DNA from: Selenomonadales bacterium
GTDB taxonomy: Bacteria; Bacillota; Negativicutes; Sporomusales; UBA7701
NCBI GenBank assembly: GCA_029975165.1
Contig: JARKPR010000067.1
Span: 62,001 to 126,000 of the forward strand
DNA length: 64,000 nt
Reading direction: 5' to 3'
Shown piece after piece: positions 25,284 to 34,084 of the stretch. Position numbers and translations under genes: made by a program. Position 1 is the first letter of the stretch, and each line of letters starts with the position of its first letter. A model generated the notes under the pieces. The model was not told where the DNA came from. It did not search any database and saw only the letters and a list, made by a program, of their open reading frames with translations.

Positions 25284-26648
25284 CTAGTTGGTCATGCTGC
25301 GCACTGGGGCGGGAATGCGGCCGCCGCGGGCGATGAAGTCGTCGGCCTTGAACCTGCTGACCGGCAAGATCGGGCTGTGGCCGAGCAGGCCGCCGAATTC
25401 CACCCGGTCGCCGACCTTCTTGCCCGGCACGGGGATGATGCGCACGGCGGTCGTCTTGTTGTTGACCATGCCGATGGCCGCCTCGTCGGCGATGATGGCG
25501 GCGATGGTGGCCGCCGACGTGTCGCCGGGGACGGCGATCATGTCGAGGCCCACCGAGCAGACGCAGGTCATGGCCTCCAGCTTTTCCAGCGACAGGCTGC
25601 CCCGTTCCACGGCGGCGATCATGCCGGCGTCCTCGCTCACGGGGATGAACGCCCCGCTCAGGCCGCCGACGTAGGAAGAGGCCATGATGCCGCCCTTCTT
25701 GACGGCGTCGTTCAGCAGGGCCAGCGCCGCCGTCGTGCCGGGGGCGCCGCAGCTCTCCAGGCCCATCTCCTCGAGGATATGGGCCACGCTGTCGCCGACC
25801 GCCGGCGTCGGCGCCAGCGACAGGTCGATGATGCCGAACGGCGCGTTCAGGCGCCGCGACGCTTCCTGGGCGACCAGTTGGCCGACGCGGGTGATCTTGA
25901 AGGCGGTGCGCTTGATTGTCTCGGCCACAGTGCCGAAATCGGCGCCCCGCGCCTCCTCCAGCGCCCGCTTGACGACGCCGGGGCCGCTTACGCCCACGTT
26001 CACGGCCGTTTCCGGCTCGCCCACGCCGTGGAAGGCGCCGGCCATGAAGGGGTTGTCCTCCGGCACGTTGGCGAATACCACCAGCTTGGCGCAGCCGATG
26101 GCGTCGCGGTCGCGGGTCAGCTCGGCCGTCGCCTTGATGACCCCGCCCAGCTCCCGCACGCCGTCCATATTTATGCCGGCCTTGGTGGACGCCAGGTTGA
26201 CCGACGAGCACACCCGCTCGGTCGTGGCCAAAGCGGCCGGGATGGAGCGGATGAGGATGCGGTCTCCCTGGGTATAGCCCTTCTCCACCAGGGCCGAGAA
26301 GCCGCCGATGAAGTTCACGCCGACCGTCTTGGCGGCCGCGTCCATGGCTTCGGCCACCGGCACGAAGCTGTCGGTGCGGCAGCTTTCGGCGACGATGGCG
26401 ATCGGCGTCACCGAGATGCGCTTGTTGATGATCGGGATGCCGTACTCGGCCTCGATGTCCTCGCCGGTCTGCACCAGCTTCTCGGCGGTGCGGGTTATCT
26501 TGTCGTAGATGTTGCGGCAGAACACCTTGATATCGGGATGGCCGCAATCCCGCAGGCTGATCCCGAGGGTGATCGTCCGCACGTCAAGCCTGTTTTCCGC
26601 AATCATCCGGTTTGTTTCCAGGATGTCCTGAACAGATAGCATAGGCAT
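25284..26648 (-). CDS. UPF0210 (PFL-like) protein
   Basis: This 454-residue conserved protein includes [36 protein letters not shown], a [15 protein letters not shown] segment and [20 protein letters not shown]. These match the UPF0210 family, which is widely paired with a small ACT-domain protein and is of unknown function. ATG 26648 follows AAGGGGGG. The ACT partner is just upstream, but a 181-bp palindromic repeat lies between them. Confidence 0.9.
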   Translation of the reverse strand: MPMLSVQDILETNRMIAENRLDVRTITLGISLRDCGHPDIKVFCRNIYDKITRTAEKLVQTGEDIEAEYGIPIINKRISVTPIAIVAESCRTDSFVPVAEAMDAAAKTVGVNFIGGFSALVEKGYTQGDRILIRSIPAALATTERVCSSVNLASTKAGINMDGVRELGGVIKATAELTRDRDAIGCAKLVVFANVPEDNPFMAGAFHGVGEPETAVNVGVSGPGVVKRALEEARGADFGTVAETIKRTAFKITRVGQLVAQEASRRLNAPFGIIDLSLAPTPAVGDSVAHILEEMGLESCGAPGTTAALALLNDAVKKGGIMASSYVGGLSGAFIPVSEDAGMIAAVERGSLSLEKLEAMTCVCSVGLDMIAVPGDTSAATIAAIIADEAAIGMVNNKTTAVRIIPVPGKKVGDRVEFGGLLGHSPILPVSRFKADDFIARGGRIPAPVRSMTN

Positions 26649-26692
26649 AGGCTAGCCCCCCTTAGCAGCACACTGTAATGTAGCGGAGTGAA

Positions 26693-26873
26693 GGCTGTTC
26701 AGAAACGAGCATAGCAAGGCGCACCGGAAGAGCGCGGCACCGTTTCCTCCGCGACCAAGTATGCATACATGGTTTGCAGAGAAGAGGTGTAACAGCATCG
26801 CGACGCGTACACGGGACGTACGCTAGCAAGCGCTCTGAGGAGCAACGCAGCTAGGCGAAGTTTATCAACAGCC
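26693..26873. repeat. Intergenic palindromic repeat, copy 4 (181 bp, extended form)
   Basis: The arms GGCTGTTCAGAAAC and GTTTATCAACAGCC are inverted repeats. The interior shares AGCAAGGCGCACCGGAAGAG and CAAGCGCTCTGAGGAGCAAC with copies 3 and 5 (in reverse orientation), with about 60 extra bases near the centre. It separates the ACT and UPF0210 genes. Confidence 0.85.
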
Positions 26874-26877
26874 GTAA

Positions 26878-27147
26878 TTATATGCGGTGCATGGCTTTGA
26901 AAATGTCCTCGTGCTGCACCTTGATCTCGAGGCCCATGGCCTGCCCCTTGTCCTTCAAGAGCTGCTGCAGTTCCTTGAGGTTGATCGCGGCCCCGCTCAT
27001 GTCGGCGATCATGACCATGTTGAAGAAGCCGTTGACGATATTCTGGTTGATGTCGAGGATGTTGACGCTGTTGGCCGCCAGCGCCGCGCTGACCATGGCG
27101 ACGATGCCCACCCTGTCCCGGCCGATGATGGTTATGACGACTTTCAT
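26878..27147 (-). CDS. ACT domain protein (UPF0237)
   Basis: This 89-residue single ACT domain begins MKVVITIIGRDRVGIVAMVS, a ligand-binding regulatory fold. The family partners with UPF0210, which follows. Its ATG at 27147 is preceded by GGAG, and a promoter is visible upstream. It presumably acts as the sensor of the pair; its ligand is unknown. Confidence 0.92.
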   Translation of the reverse strand: MKVVITIIGRDRVGIVAMVSAALAANSVNILDINQNIVNGFFNMVMIADMSGAAINLKELQQLLKDKGQAMGLEIKVQHEDIFKAMHRI

Positions 27148-27222
27148 ATGCTCCACTCTCCAGCGCGCAAATAATAGTCCGCCAGGCAACGATTTTTGTC
27201 TGGCGGTATCGTATTGACTAAT

Positions 27223-27250
27223 ATTATACCTTTTTTGCGGGAAAAGCCAA
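27223..27250 (-). promoter_or_regulatory. Promoter of the ACT-UPF0210 unit
   Basis: On the minus strand TTGGCT (27245-27250) and a perfect TATAAT (27223-27228) are 16 bp apart. A seven-base inverted repeat CCGCCAG / CTGGCGG at about 27180-27206 lies in the 5' leader. Confidence 0.65.
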
Positions 27251-27268
27251 GAGGCTTGGCGGATTTTC

Positions 27269-28051
27269 CTATTTTCCCGCGAAGGTTAACGTCGCCCGCC
27301 GCATGCTGCCGACGACGACGCCGCTTACCGCCGGGTGCCTGGCGGCCAGCACGGCCGCGGCCAGCTCGGCGGCGCGGCTCCTCGCCCGCCCTTCGGCCTT
27401 GTTTATGAACGGGACGACGCTGGCCCCCGGCGGGCAGTTATGGAGATAGCCCTCGGGATGCAGCAGGAGCTTGGCGATCATGGCGGCGGTGACGGCCGCC
27501 CCTTCGGCCGCGCCGGCGAGTTCGGCCGCCCGTGCCGGGCGGTGGACCCAGTCGCCGGTCAGCGGCCGGCCGATGGCGTCCGCGCCCACGACCGGGATGA
27601 GCAGCTTCGTGGCGGACGGCACCACCGGCTCGTAGGCAAGATGCCCCTTGAGCGGCAGCCCGGCCGAGCCGTCCCCTTCGACGACGAACCGGGCGGCGGG
27701 GTGTTCGGCGGCCACGGCGTCCAGCCACGCGGGCTCCAGCCCGGCCAGCTTGCTCACGACTCCGGCCACCACCTCCCGCGCCAGGGTCACGATCCCCGGG
27801 TACCCGCTCCCGGCGGCGACGGCCTGCCGGCATTCCTCCAGGCTGCGGACGAGAACGGCGCGGTGGCCGTCGCCCTCCGGGGCTAACAGCTTGGTGGTGG
27901 TGGCGGCGAAGACGGGCGTCCCCGCCGCCTTGAGCCCGGACACCAGGTAGTACATCAGGCTGGTTTTGCCGCCGCCGCCGACGATGGTGATTATGCCCGC
28001 AGGCGGCACGAGGTTTTGCCAGACGGGATGCAAGCCGCTATTCCTCGTCAT
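27269..28051 (-). CDS. yqeC: YqeC, selenium/molybdenum hydroxylase accessory protein
   Basis: This 260-residue P-loop protein has Walker A IVGGGGKTSLMYY near residues 22-34 and FVVEGDGSAGLPLKGH. YqeC is a recognised companion of selenium-dependent molybdenum hydroxylases. It overlaps the cyclase gene by 14 nt at the end of the large hydroxylase operon. Its usual partner yqeB is not seen in the window. The gene supports the idea that the hydroxylase subunits upstream use a labile selenium ligand. Confidence 0.9.
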   Translation of the reverse strand: MTRNSGLHPVWQNLVPPAGIITIVGGGGKTSLMYYLVSGLKAAGTPVFAATTTKLLAPEGDGHRAVLVRSLEECRQAVAAGSGYPGIVTLAREVVAGVVSKLAGLEPAWLDAVAAEHPAARFVVEGDGSAGLPLKGHLAYEPVVPSATKLLIPVVGADAIGRPLTGDWVHRPARAAELAGAAEGAAVTAAMIAKLLLHPEGYLHNCPPGASVVPFINKAEGRARSRAAELAAAVLAARHPAVSGVVVGSMRRATLTFAGK

Positions 28052-28823
28052 AGGCGACGACGCGGCAGATCGACGACTCGCCGCCCTCGAACCGCCAGGG
28101 ATAGCAGCCGATGATCAGGCGCTTGCCGAGGACCTTCTGGACTTCGCCGCCGATGTTCTCGATGTGGATGATGTCGTAGGGGAAGAGGTCGACGTGCATG
28201 AGCTGGTAGTGGTCGGGCGGGAAGATGTCGTCGATGCCTTTGCCGTATTTTTCCCGGAAATACCGCTCGCACTCGGCGGCCTGCCGCGGGCACCATTCGC
28301 GGATCTTGGTGTTCATTGGGTGGTCGGCCGAGCCGGCGTCGACGGCCAGGTATTTGAACTTCATCTTCCGGCACCAGGCCGAGAATTCGCGGGTCGGGCC
28401 GGGGTGCTTGACCATGTAGCGCACCTCGTCGGCCGCGGGCTGATCCCAGCCGTATTTGTAGTAGCCGGTGTAGATGACGAGGATGTCGCCTTCGCGCACG
28501 TCGGCCCGCTCCATGATGTCCTTGGAGGTGTAGATGCCGTAGTCTTCCGCGATGTCGCTGACGTCGACGACCACGCCGGGGCCGACGAGGTCGGTGAGGG
28601 GAATGGAGGCGATATCCCGGCCGTGGGTGCAGAAGTGGAGCGACCCGTCGAGGTGGGTGCCGACGTGGTTGGAGGTCGTGATGACCTGGCCGTTGGCGCC
28701 GTTCGAGCTGAGGCGCTTGAAGAACTTGATCTGCAGCGGCTCGTACGTCGGCCACGGCGGCGTCAGATGGCTGAGCTTCTGCGTGAGGTCGTACATCCTG
28801 ACTTTGTCCCAGTTCTTGACCAT
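28038..28823 (-). CDS. Cyclase-family metal-dependent hydrolase (kynurenine-formamidase/isatin-hydrolase fold)
   Basis: This 261-residue protein has the metal site HVGTHLDGSLHF (H53, H57, D59, H63), which is the HxGTHxDxxxH signature of the cyclase superfamily. Members hydrolyse amide and cyclic amide bonds (N-formylkynurenine, isatin) with Mn or Zn. The ATG at 28823 (MVKNWDKVRMYDL) has GAGGG upstream; the frame stays open much further upstream but crosses the DUF1116 gene in another frame. In this operon a ring-opening or deamidating step on a pyrimidine or cyclic ureide is plausible, not proven. Confidence 0.88.
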   Translation of the reverse strand: MVKNWDKVRMYDLTQKLSHLTPPWPTYEPLQIKFFKRLSSNGANGQVITTSNHVGTHLDGSLHFCTHGRDIASIPLTDLVGPGVVVDVSDIAEDYGIYTSKDIMERADVREGDILVIYTGYYKYGWDQPAADEVRYMVKHPGPTREFSAWCRKMKFKYLAVDAGSADHPMNTKIREWCPRQAAECERYFREKYGKGIDDIFPPDHYQLMHVDLFPYDIIHIENIGGEVQKVLGKRLIIGCYPWRFEGGESSICRVVAYDEE

Positions 28824-28867
28824 GATGATCCCTCGCTTTGCTGGCGATATTTTTGGCCTTCTATTTC

Positions 28868-30286
28868 CTACTTCGCCCGCGCCGCCAGCGCCAGCAGCGC
28901 CTTGTCGAAGCACTCGCGCGGCGGGCGGACCACGCCGGCCCCCACCTGGCCGACCCCCGGCTCGCGGTGGGCCATGCCGGTGTTGATGACCGGCAGCAGC
29001 CCGGTCGCCACCACGCGGCGGACGTCGATGGCCGTGGGCGTGCCGCGGAAGTTGAGATTGGGGATGGTGTAGCTGCCGTTCTCGGCCAGGGTGATCTCGT
29101 ACATCTGCGTCGTATACGCCAGCGCGTCGGCGGGGGTGCCGCCCACGAACTGGACGATGGCCGGCGCTCCGCCCATGGCGAAGCCGCCGATGCCGTAGGT
29201 CTCGGTTATGGCGCTGTCGCCGAGGTCGGGATTGGCGTCGGCCGGGCCGTAGCCGGGGAAGAACAGCCCCTCCACCGCCTGGGCCGGCCCGGTGAACCAC
29301 GTGTTGCCGGGGCAGCCGCTCACCCGCACGCCGAACTCCACGCCGTTGCGGCACATGGTGGTGACGACGGACGAGCCTGCGATGCCGTGGGCGGCGTCGA
29401 GGGCCGCCTTGGCCGCCGGCATGGACAGGTTGAGGAAGAAGTGGTCGTTGGCGTGCATGAACGCCAGCACGCGGGCCGTGACCGCGGGCGCCAGGCCGGC
29501 CTTGGCGAGGCCGGGGGCGACGGTGCGGATGAAGAGGCTGGTGCCGGCCTTGTTGCGGTTGTGGCCCTCGTCGCCCATGTGCAGCGCCTGAGCGATCATC
29601 GTCCTGAGGTCGATGCCGCCGGTATGGGCGAGGGCGGCTTTGAGGGCGGGCGCGAGCTCGTCCCTCATCCAGCGCAGCCGGTCGATGACCTCGGCGCCGA
29701 ACGCACCGAACCGCAGCACCTTGCCGAGCCCTTCGTTGAGCGGGCAGTAGCTGCGGTTGCCGCGGGCGGCGTTTTCCACCACCCACACCGGCATGGACGC
29801 CGACACGATGCCGGCCATCGGGCCGACCGCGCCGTGCTCGTGGCAGGGCGCGAACGTTATTTTGCCCGCGGCGGCCAGCGCCGCGGCCTCCGCCTCGTCC
29901 GCCGCCAGCCCTTCGAAGATGAGGGCGCCGATCACCGCGCCCCGCATCGGCCCGGCCATCGCCTCCCAGCGCACCGGCGGACCGGCGTGGAGGATGGTGG
30001 TCGGCGTCATCCCGGGAATGGCGTCCACGGCGGCGAGAGCGAGGTCGGTGAGCACCGGCCGCGCGGCGAGGATGGCCGCGACCGCGGCCGCGTTGGCCGC
30101 CTCGGTCTCCGGCCGATCGCTGAGGGCGTCCAGGGCGGCGATTAGCTCCGGCCGGCCGCCGGCGGGCGGCCGCCAGTCGAGCTGGGTGACCGGCACTTCC
30201 TGGGCGGCCAGGTCGTCCCGGAAGAGCGGTGCCCCGACGTTGATCACCGTTAGTTTGCGCTTGAACAGTTCGTTTATCGCCGTCAT
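28868..30286 (-). CDS. DUF1116 protein (YlbE/AllG-like subunit of a carbamoyltransferase)
   Basis: This 472-residue protein starts MTAINELFKRKLTVINVGAP and includes GDEGHNRNKAGTSLFIRTV and PAQAVEGLFFPGYGPADANP, typical of DUF1116. In E. coli the YlbE homologue, with FdrA and the DUF2877 protein YlbF, forms oxamate carbamoyltransferase (AllFGH). Its ATG overlaps the fdrA stop as ATGA, so the two are coupled. Together with fdrA and DUF2877 it completes the three-protein set in this operon. The actual substrate here is open. Confidence 0.9.
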   Translation of the reverse strand: MTAINELFKRKLTVINVGAPLFRDDLAAQEVPVTQLDWRPPAGGRPELIAALDALSDRPETEAANAAAVAAILAARPVLTDLALAAVDAIPGMTPTTILHAGPPVRWEAMAGPMRGAVIGALIFEGLAADEAEAAALAAAGKITFAPCHEHGAVGPMAGIVSASMPVWVVENAARGNRSYCPLNEGLGKVLRFGAFGAEVIDRLRWMRDELAPALKAALAHTGGIDLRTMIAQALHMGDEGHNRNKAGTSLFIRTVAPGLAKAGLAPAVTARVLAFMHANDHFFLNLSMPAAKAALDAAHGIAGSSVVTTMCRNGVEFGVRVSGCPGNTWFTGPAQAVEGLFFPGYGPADANPDLGDSAITETYGIGGFAMGGAPAIVQFVGGTPADALAYTTQMYEITLAENGSYTIPNLNFRGTPTAIDVRRVVATGLLPVINTGMAHREPGVGQVGAGVVRPPRECFDKALLALAARAK

Positions 30287-31767
30287 TTTCTCACCTCCCG
30301 GGTGACGATGGCGGTGGCCAGGTACGCGCCGCGCGCGTTGCTTTTGGCGAGTATCGCCCCGGCGGCGGCCAGCTTGCTCTCCTGGTCGGCCTTGCCCTGC
30401 CGGTCGGCGTCGGTGCCGCAGACATAGGCGATGACGTGGACGTGCCGGCCGGCGGCGCGGGCGATTTCCCTGGCCTCGACGATGGCCGGGGCGGTGACGC
30501 CGGCGGGATCGGGATGGGCGCCGTAGCCGAGCACGATGTCGAGCAGGATGACGGCCACGGCCGGGTCGCCGGCGGCCGCGAGGATATGGGGCAGCCGCAG
30601 CGACGGCTCGATCATGGGGTGGGGCTTGCCTTTGGTATATTCGTCGGCGCCGAGGTCGACGAACAGGTGCCTGGCGCCCGGCGACAGCCCGGCCGCCTCC
30701 GCGCACAGCGTGCCGCCGCAGAACAGGCCGCGGATGGTATCCTGCTGCGGGGCCAGCTTGGTCCTGGCCAGCGCCGCCATCGACGCCAGCTTTTCGTGCC
30801 TGCATTGGGGCGCCGCCGGCTGGCCGCCTGCGGCCAGCGTCACGGCCGCCCGGGCCGCCTCTTCGAGCGTGGCGGCGAAATACGCGCCCGCGGCCGGCGG
30901 GCCGGCGGCCTCGCCGCCGGGAAAGCAGACCACTACCGGCTTGGGGCAGGCCGTGACCGCCGTCATGATTTTCGCGGCCACGGCCGGCGCCGGCGGCTTG
31001 GAAACGAGGACGACGACCGACGTGGCTTCGTCCCTGGCCAGCGCCGCCAGGCAGTCGAGCATCATGATGCCGCCGACCGCCGCGCTCAGGTCGCGGCCCC
31101 CGGTGCCCAGCACCTGGGATACGCCGCCTCCCAGGCGGTCGATGTGCACCGTCACTTCCTGGGTGCCTGTGCCGGAGGCGCCGACGACGCCGATGCCGCC
31201 CCGCCGCACGGCGTTGGCGAAGCACAGGGCGACGCCGTTTACGATCGCCGTGCCGCAGTCCGGCCCCATGACCAGCAGGCCCTGCTCGTGGGCCGTCTTT
31301 TTCAGTTCCACTTCATCTTCAAGCGACACGTTGTCGCTGAACAGCATGACGTTGAGGCCCTGGCGCAGGGCGGCTCTCGCCTCGCGGGCCGCGTATTCGC
31401 CCGGCACGGAGATGACGGCGAGGTTGGCGTCGGGTATGCTGCGGGCCGCCGCCGCCAGGGTCGTGAAGGCGGCCGCCGTTTTCTTCTCCCCGGCCTGCCT
31501 GGCGGTCGCCCCGGAGAAAACCTCCAGCGCCGCGACGCAGGCCGCTTCGCTCTCGGCCTTCACGGCCACCACCAGGTCGTCGGCGCCGGCCGCGGACGCT
31601 TCCGGGCCCAGCAGGCCGACGCCGGCCAGCAGGTCCTTGTTCAGCGGCGTGGCCATCACGGCCACAGCCTCGGCGACGCCGGGCAGGGCGGCCATCTTGC
31701 GGGCGAGCGCCATCAGGGTGACTGAGTCGTAGTAAGTGTTTTTTCTTATCGCCACGTGGACTGTCAT
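30283..31767 (-). CDS. fdrA: FdrA-like protein (acyl-CoA synthetase fold, carbamoyltransferase subunit)
   Basis: This 494-residue protein has the succinyl-CoA-synthetase-like Rossmann domain (RRGGIGVVGASGTGTQEVTV) and FdrA segments such as VMGPDCGTAIVNGVALCFAN. FdrA homologues (AllF) are required for oxalurate phosphorolysis to oxamate and carbamoyl phosphate. ATG 31767 lies one base from the DUF2877 stop, and the stop overlaps the DUF1116 start, so the three genes form one coupled unit. Confidence 0.92.
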   Translation of the reverse strand: MTVHVAIRKNTYYDSVTLMALARKMAALPGVAEAVAVMATPLNKDLLAGVGLLGPEASAAGADDLVVAVKAESEAACVAALEVFSGATARQAGEKKTAAAFTTLAAAARSIPDANLAVISVPGEYAAREARAALRQGLNVMLFSDNVSLEDEVELKKTAHEQGLLVMGPDCGTAIVNGVALCFANAVRRGGIGVVGASGTGTQEVTVHIDRLGGGVSQVLGTGGRDLSAAVGGIMMLDCLAALARDEATSVVVLVSKPPAPAVAAKIMTAVTACPKPVVVCFPGGEAAGPPAAGAYFAATLEEAARAAVTLAAGGQPAAPQCRHEKLASMAALARTKLAPQQDTIRGLFCGGTLCAEAAGLSPGARHLFVDLGADEYTKGKPHPMIEPSLRLPHILAAAGDPAVAVILLDIVLGYGAHPDPAGVTAPAIVEAREIARAAGRHVHVIAYVCGTDADRQGKADQESKLAAAGAILAKSNARGAYLATAIVTREVRK

Positions 31768-31768
31768 G

Positions 31769-32659
31769 TCATTCCTCCCTTTCGCCGGCGAATTTGCCGC
31801 CGATGGCCAGGCCGGTGAGGAGCCCGGCCGCGAGGTCGGTGCCCGAGCTCGCGCCGCCGGCCAGCACCGGCAGCGCGGCGGCGGCCACGTCGGCCGGCGA
31901 CCCGGCCGTCAGTGCCGCCAGCAGGGCCACTACCCCCGCCCGCGTGCGGCCGCGGGCGGCATGGGCGAGCATGGCCCGGCTCACCGTCGTCGTCGCCGCC
32001 CCGGCCGCCAGAGCGGCGGCGGTTTCGCGGCAGCGGCGGCCGAACGGGCCGGCCGGCAGATTGAATATTATCATCAGCCCGGCGAGAAAGTCGTCGCCGG
32101 CCGGCGTCAGCCCCGGCCCCAGCCCGACCAGCCGCCGCCCGGCGGCGGCGAAGTCCTGTTCCCCGGCGCCGAGGAGGGCGGCCAGGGCCGCGGCCCGCGC
32201 GGCAAGCTCCCGTTCGGGAACGGTGCCGGCCGTGCCGGTGACGAACCCCTTGAGGCCGCCGTCCCGGCCGGCGGCGACGATGGCCGCCCGCAGCGCGTCC
32301 AGGTTGGCTGCCAGGCGAATACGCCCGGCCGCGCCGGCGGGGAAGGGCGGCAAGGCCGCCGTCCACGGCCGCACGGCCGCCGCCTTCACCGGCACCGGGC
32401 CGCAGACCAGGCCGCAAGCCGCCGTCGCCACTTCGTCCCCCGGCTTTATGCCGATGCCGTCCAGCGCCGTTCCCGCCGGCCGGCGGACCCGCACCGTGGC
32501 CGGCGCGTCGTCGAGCTCCTCCGCCGCCAGGCAGTACAGGCTGTCGTCCTGACCGGTGAAGTTTATCGCTTTGGCGAACACGCTGTGGACGCGGCCGCGG
32601 AAGGGCCGCCCGAACAGCGCGTCCCCGGCCGCCGCGTCGACTGTCAATGCTTCCAGCAA
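31769..32659 (-). CDS. DUF2877 protein (YlbF/AllH-like subunit)
   Basis: This 296-residue protein contains the DUF2877 signature GLGPGLTPAGDDFLAGLMI near residues 180-200. It corresponds to the third component of the FdrA-type carbamoyltransferase. The start is TTG 32659, six bases after AGGAGG. It follows the permease gene with an intervening hairpin (32684-32701). Confidence 0.88.
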   Translation of the reverse strand: MLEALTVDAAAGDALFGRPFRGRVHSVFAKAINFTGQDDSLYCLAAEELDDAPATVRVRRPAGTALDGIGIKPGDEVATAACGLVCGPVPVKAAAVRPWTAALPPFPAGAAGRIRLAANLDALRAAIVAAGRDGGLKGFVTGTAGTVPERELAARAAALAALLGAGEQDFAAAGRRLVGLGPGLTPAGDDFLAGLMIIFNLPAGPFGRRCRETAAALAAGAATTTVSRAMLAHAARGRTRAGVVALLAALTAGSPADVAAAALPVLAGGASSGTDLAAGLLTGLAIGGKFAGEREE

Positions 32660-32683
32660 AAAAGCCTCCTGATAGAAGAGAGA

Positions 32684-32701
32684 GCCCGCGTAAGCGCGGG
32701 C
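32684..32701 (-). terminator. Hairpin/attenuator between permease and carbamoyltransferase genes
   Basis: A perfect GCCCGCG / CGCGGGC stem with a four-base loop, followed on the minus strand by TCTCTCTTCT. The run is not pure T, so it may be a partial terminator that lowers expression of the downstream genes. Confidence 0.6.
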
Positions 32702-32722
32702 CCCAGGCCGCGGCCTGTCCCT

Positions 32723-34024
32723 TTATTGCTTTTGGTCGGCCGCGTCGTCGCCGTCGTTGGCCCAGCCCATGCGGTTGAACAACTCGAACAGCAGGCTGAC
32801 GCCGATGGCGACGACCGTACCGAGGGCCATGCCGGTCAGTTCGACGGTGCCGATTTTGACGGCCGCTTTGCTGACGCCGGCGATGAGTACGACCGAGGTC
32901 AAAATGAGGTTTTTGGATTTGGTGTAGTCGACCTTCTTCTCGATCAGCATGCGGATACCGGCGGCGGCGATGACGCCGAACAGCAGGATGCAGACGCCGC
33001 CCATGACCGGCACGGGGATGCTGCGGATGAGGACCGAGAACTTGCCGATGAAGGATATGGCGATGGCGATGACGGCCGCGCCGCCGATGACCCAGGTGCT
33101 GAAAACCTTGGTGATGGCCATGACGCCGATGTTCTCGCCGTAAGTGGTGTTAGGCGTGGCGCCCGCGAAGCCGGACAGGATGTTCGATATGCCGTCGCCG
33201 AGCAGCGACTTGTCCAGGCCGGGGTCCTTGATCAGGTCGCGCTCGACGATGTTGCCGGTCACGACCAGGTGGCCGATGTGTTCGGCGAGCACGACCAGGA
33301 AGGCGGGCGCGATCATGAGGATGGCGTTGATGTTGAAGATCGGGGCGTAGAAGGTCGGGGCCGTCAGCCAGGGGGCGTCCAAAATCGCGTTCACGTTGAC
33401 GATACCCATCGCCAGCGACAGGGCGTAGCCGGCGATGACGCCGATGAGGACGGGGATGACGGCCAGGAAGCCGCGGAAGAGCACCGAGCCGAGGATGGTA
33501 ACGCCAAGGGTGAACATCGACACGGTGACCGCCGTGGCGTACGGAATATTGAGTTGCTCGATGGTCTTGCCGGTCAGGCCGGCCATGTCGGTGGCCACCG
33601 GGGCGAGCTCCAGGCCGATGATGGCGACGATGGCGCCCATGGCGGCCGGCGGGAAGACGACGTCCAGCCAGCGCACGCCGGCCACGCGGATAATGAAAGA
33701 AACGATGACGAAAAAGACGCCGAACACGATAAACCCGCCCTGGGCGGCGTTGTACCCGCCGAGGCCGGGCACGGCCATGACGGCGAAGACGGGGGCGATG
33801 AAAGCGAAGCTGGAGCCGAGATAGGCCGGGATGCGCCCCCGGGAAAAGAAGAGGTATACGAGGGTGCCGATGCCGTTCATGAGCAGCGAGGTGGCCGGGT
33901 CGACCTTAAACAGGAACGGGACTAGCACGGTGGCGCCGAACATGGCAAATAAGTGCTGCAGGCTTAAGGGGATGGTCTGGGCGAGGGGCAAGCGTTCTTC
34001 GACTTGAATGATTCGTCTTTCCAT
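32723..34024 (-). CDS. uraA: Uracil-type NCS2 permease
   Basis: This 433-residue nucleobase:proton symporter of the NCS2 family has about 14 hydrophobic segments. TM8 carries AEHIGH (E248, H252) and TM10 carries NTTYGENIG (E297). The 4- and 49-residue spacings equal those of E241, H245 and E290 in E. coli UraA, the residues that bind uracil. Xanthine/urate members have different TM8/TM10 signatures, so uracil or a close analogue is the better prediction despite the xanthine-dehydrogenase-type genes upstream. ATG 34024 has AAAGGTGA upstream; a GTG at 34034-34036 would add four residues. Confidence 0.9.
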   Translation of the reverse strand: MERRIIQVEERLPLAQTIPLSLQHLFAMFGATVLVPFLFKVDPATSLLMNGIGTLVYLFFSRGRIPAYLGSSFAFIAPVFAVMAVPGLGGYNAAQGGFIVFGVFFVIVSFIIRVAGVRWLDVVFPPAAMGAIVAIIGLELAPVATDMAGLTGKTIEQLNIPYATAVTVSMFTLGVTILGSVLFRGFLAVIPVLIGVIAGYALSLAMGIVNVNAILDAPWLTAPTFYAPIFNINAILMIAPAFLVVLAEHIGHLVVTGNIVERDLIKDPGLDKSLLGDGISNILSGFAGATPNTTYGENIGVMAITKVFSTWVIGGAAVIAIAISFIGKFSVLIRSIPVPVMGGVCILLFGVIAAAGIRMLIEKKVDYTKSKNLILTSVVLIAGVSKAAVKIGTVELTGMALGTVVAIGVSLLFELFNRMGWANDGDDAADQKQ

Positions 34025-34084
34025 ACTTTGAGTCACCTTTCTCTGCTATGTATTTGTTTTATATAATGGCCGCCGCCCGGCGGC

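Noticed and set aside
31736-33925. Open frame of about 729 codons opposite the permease and DUF2877 genes
   Set aside because: Antisense shadow; the opposite strand encodes recognisable UraA and DUF2877 proteins.
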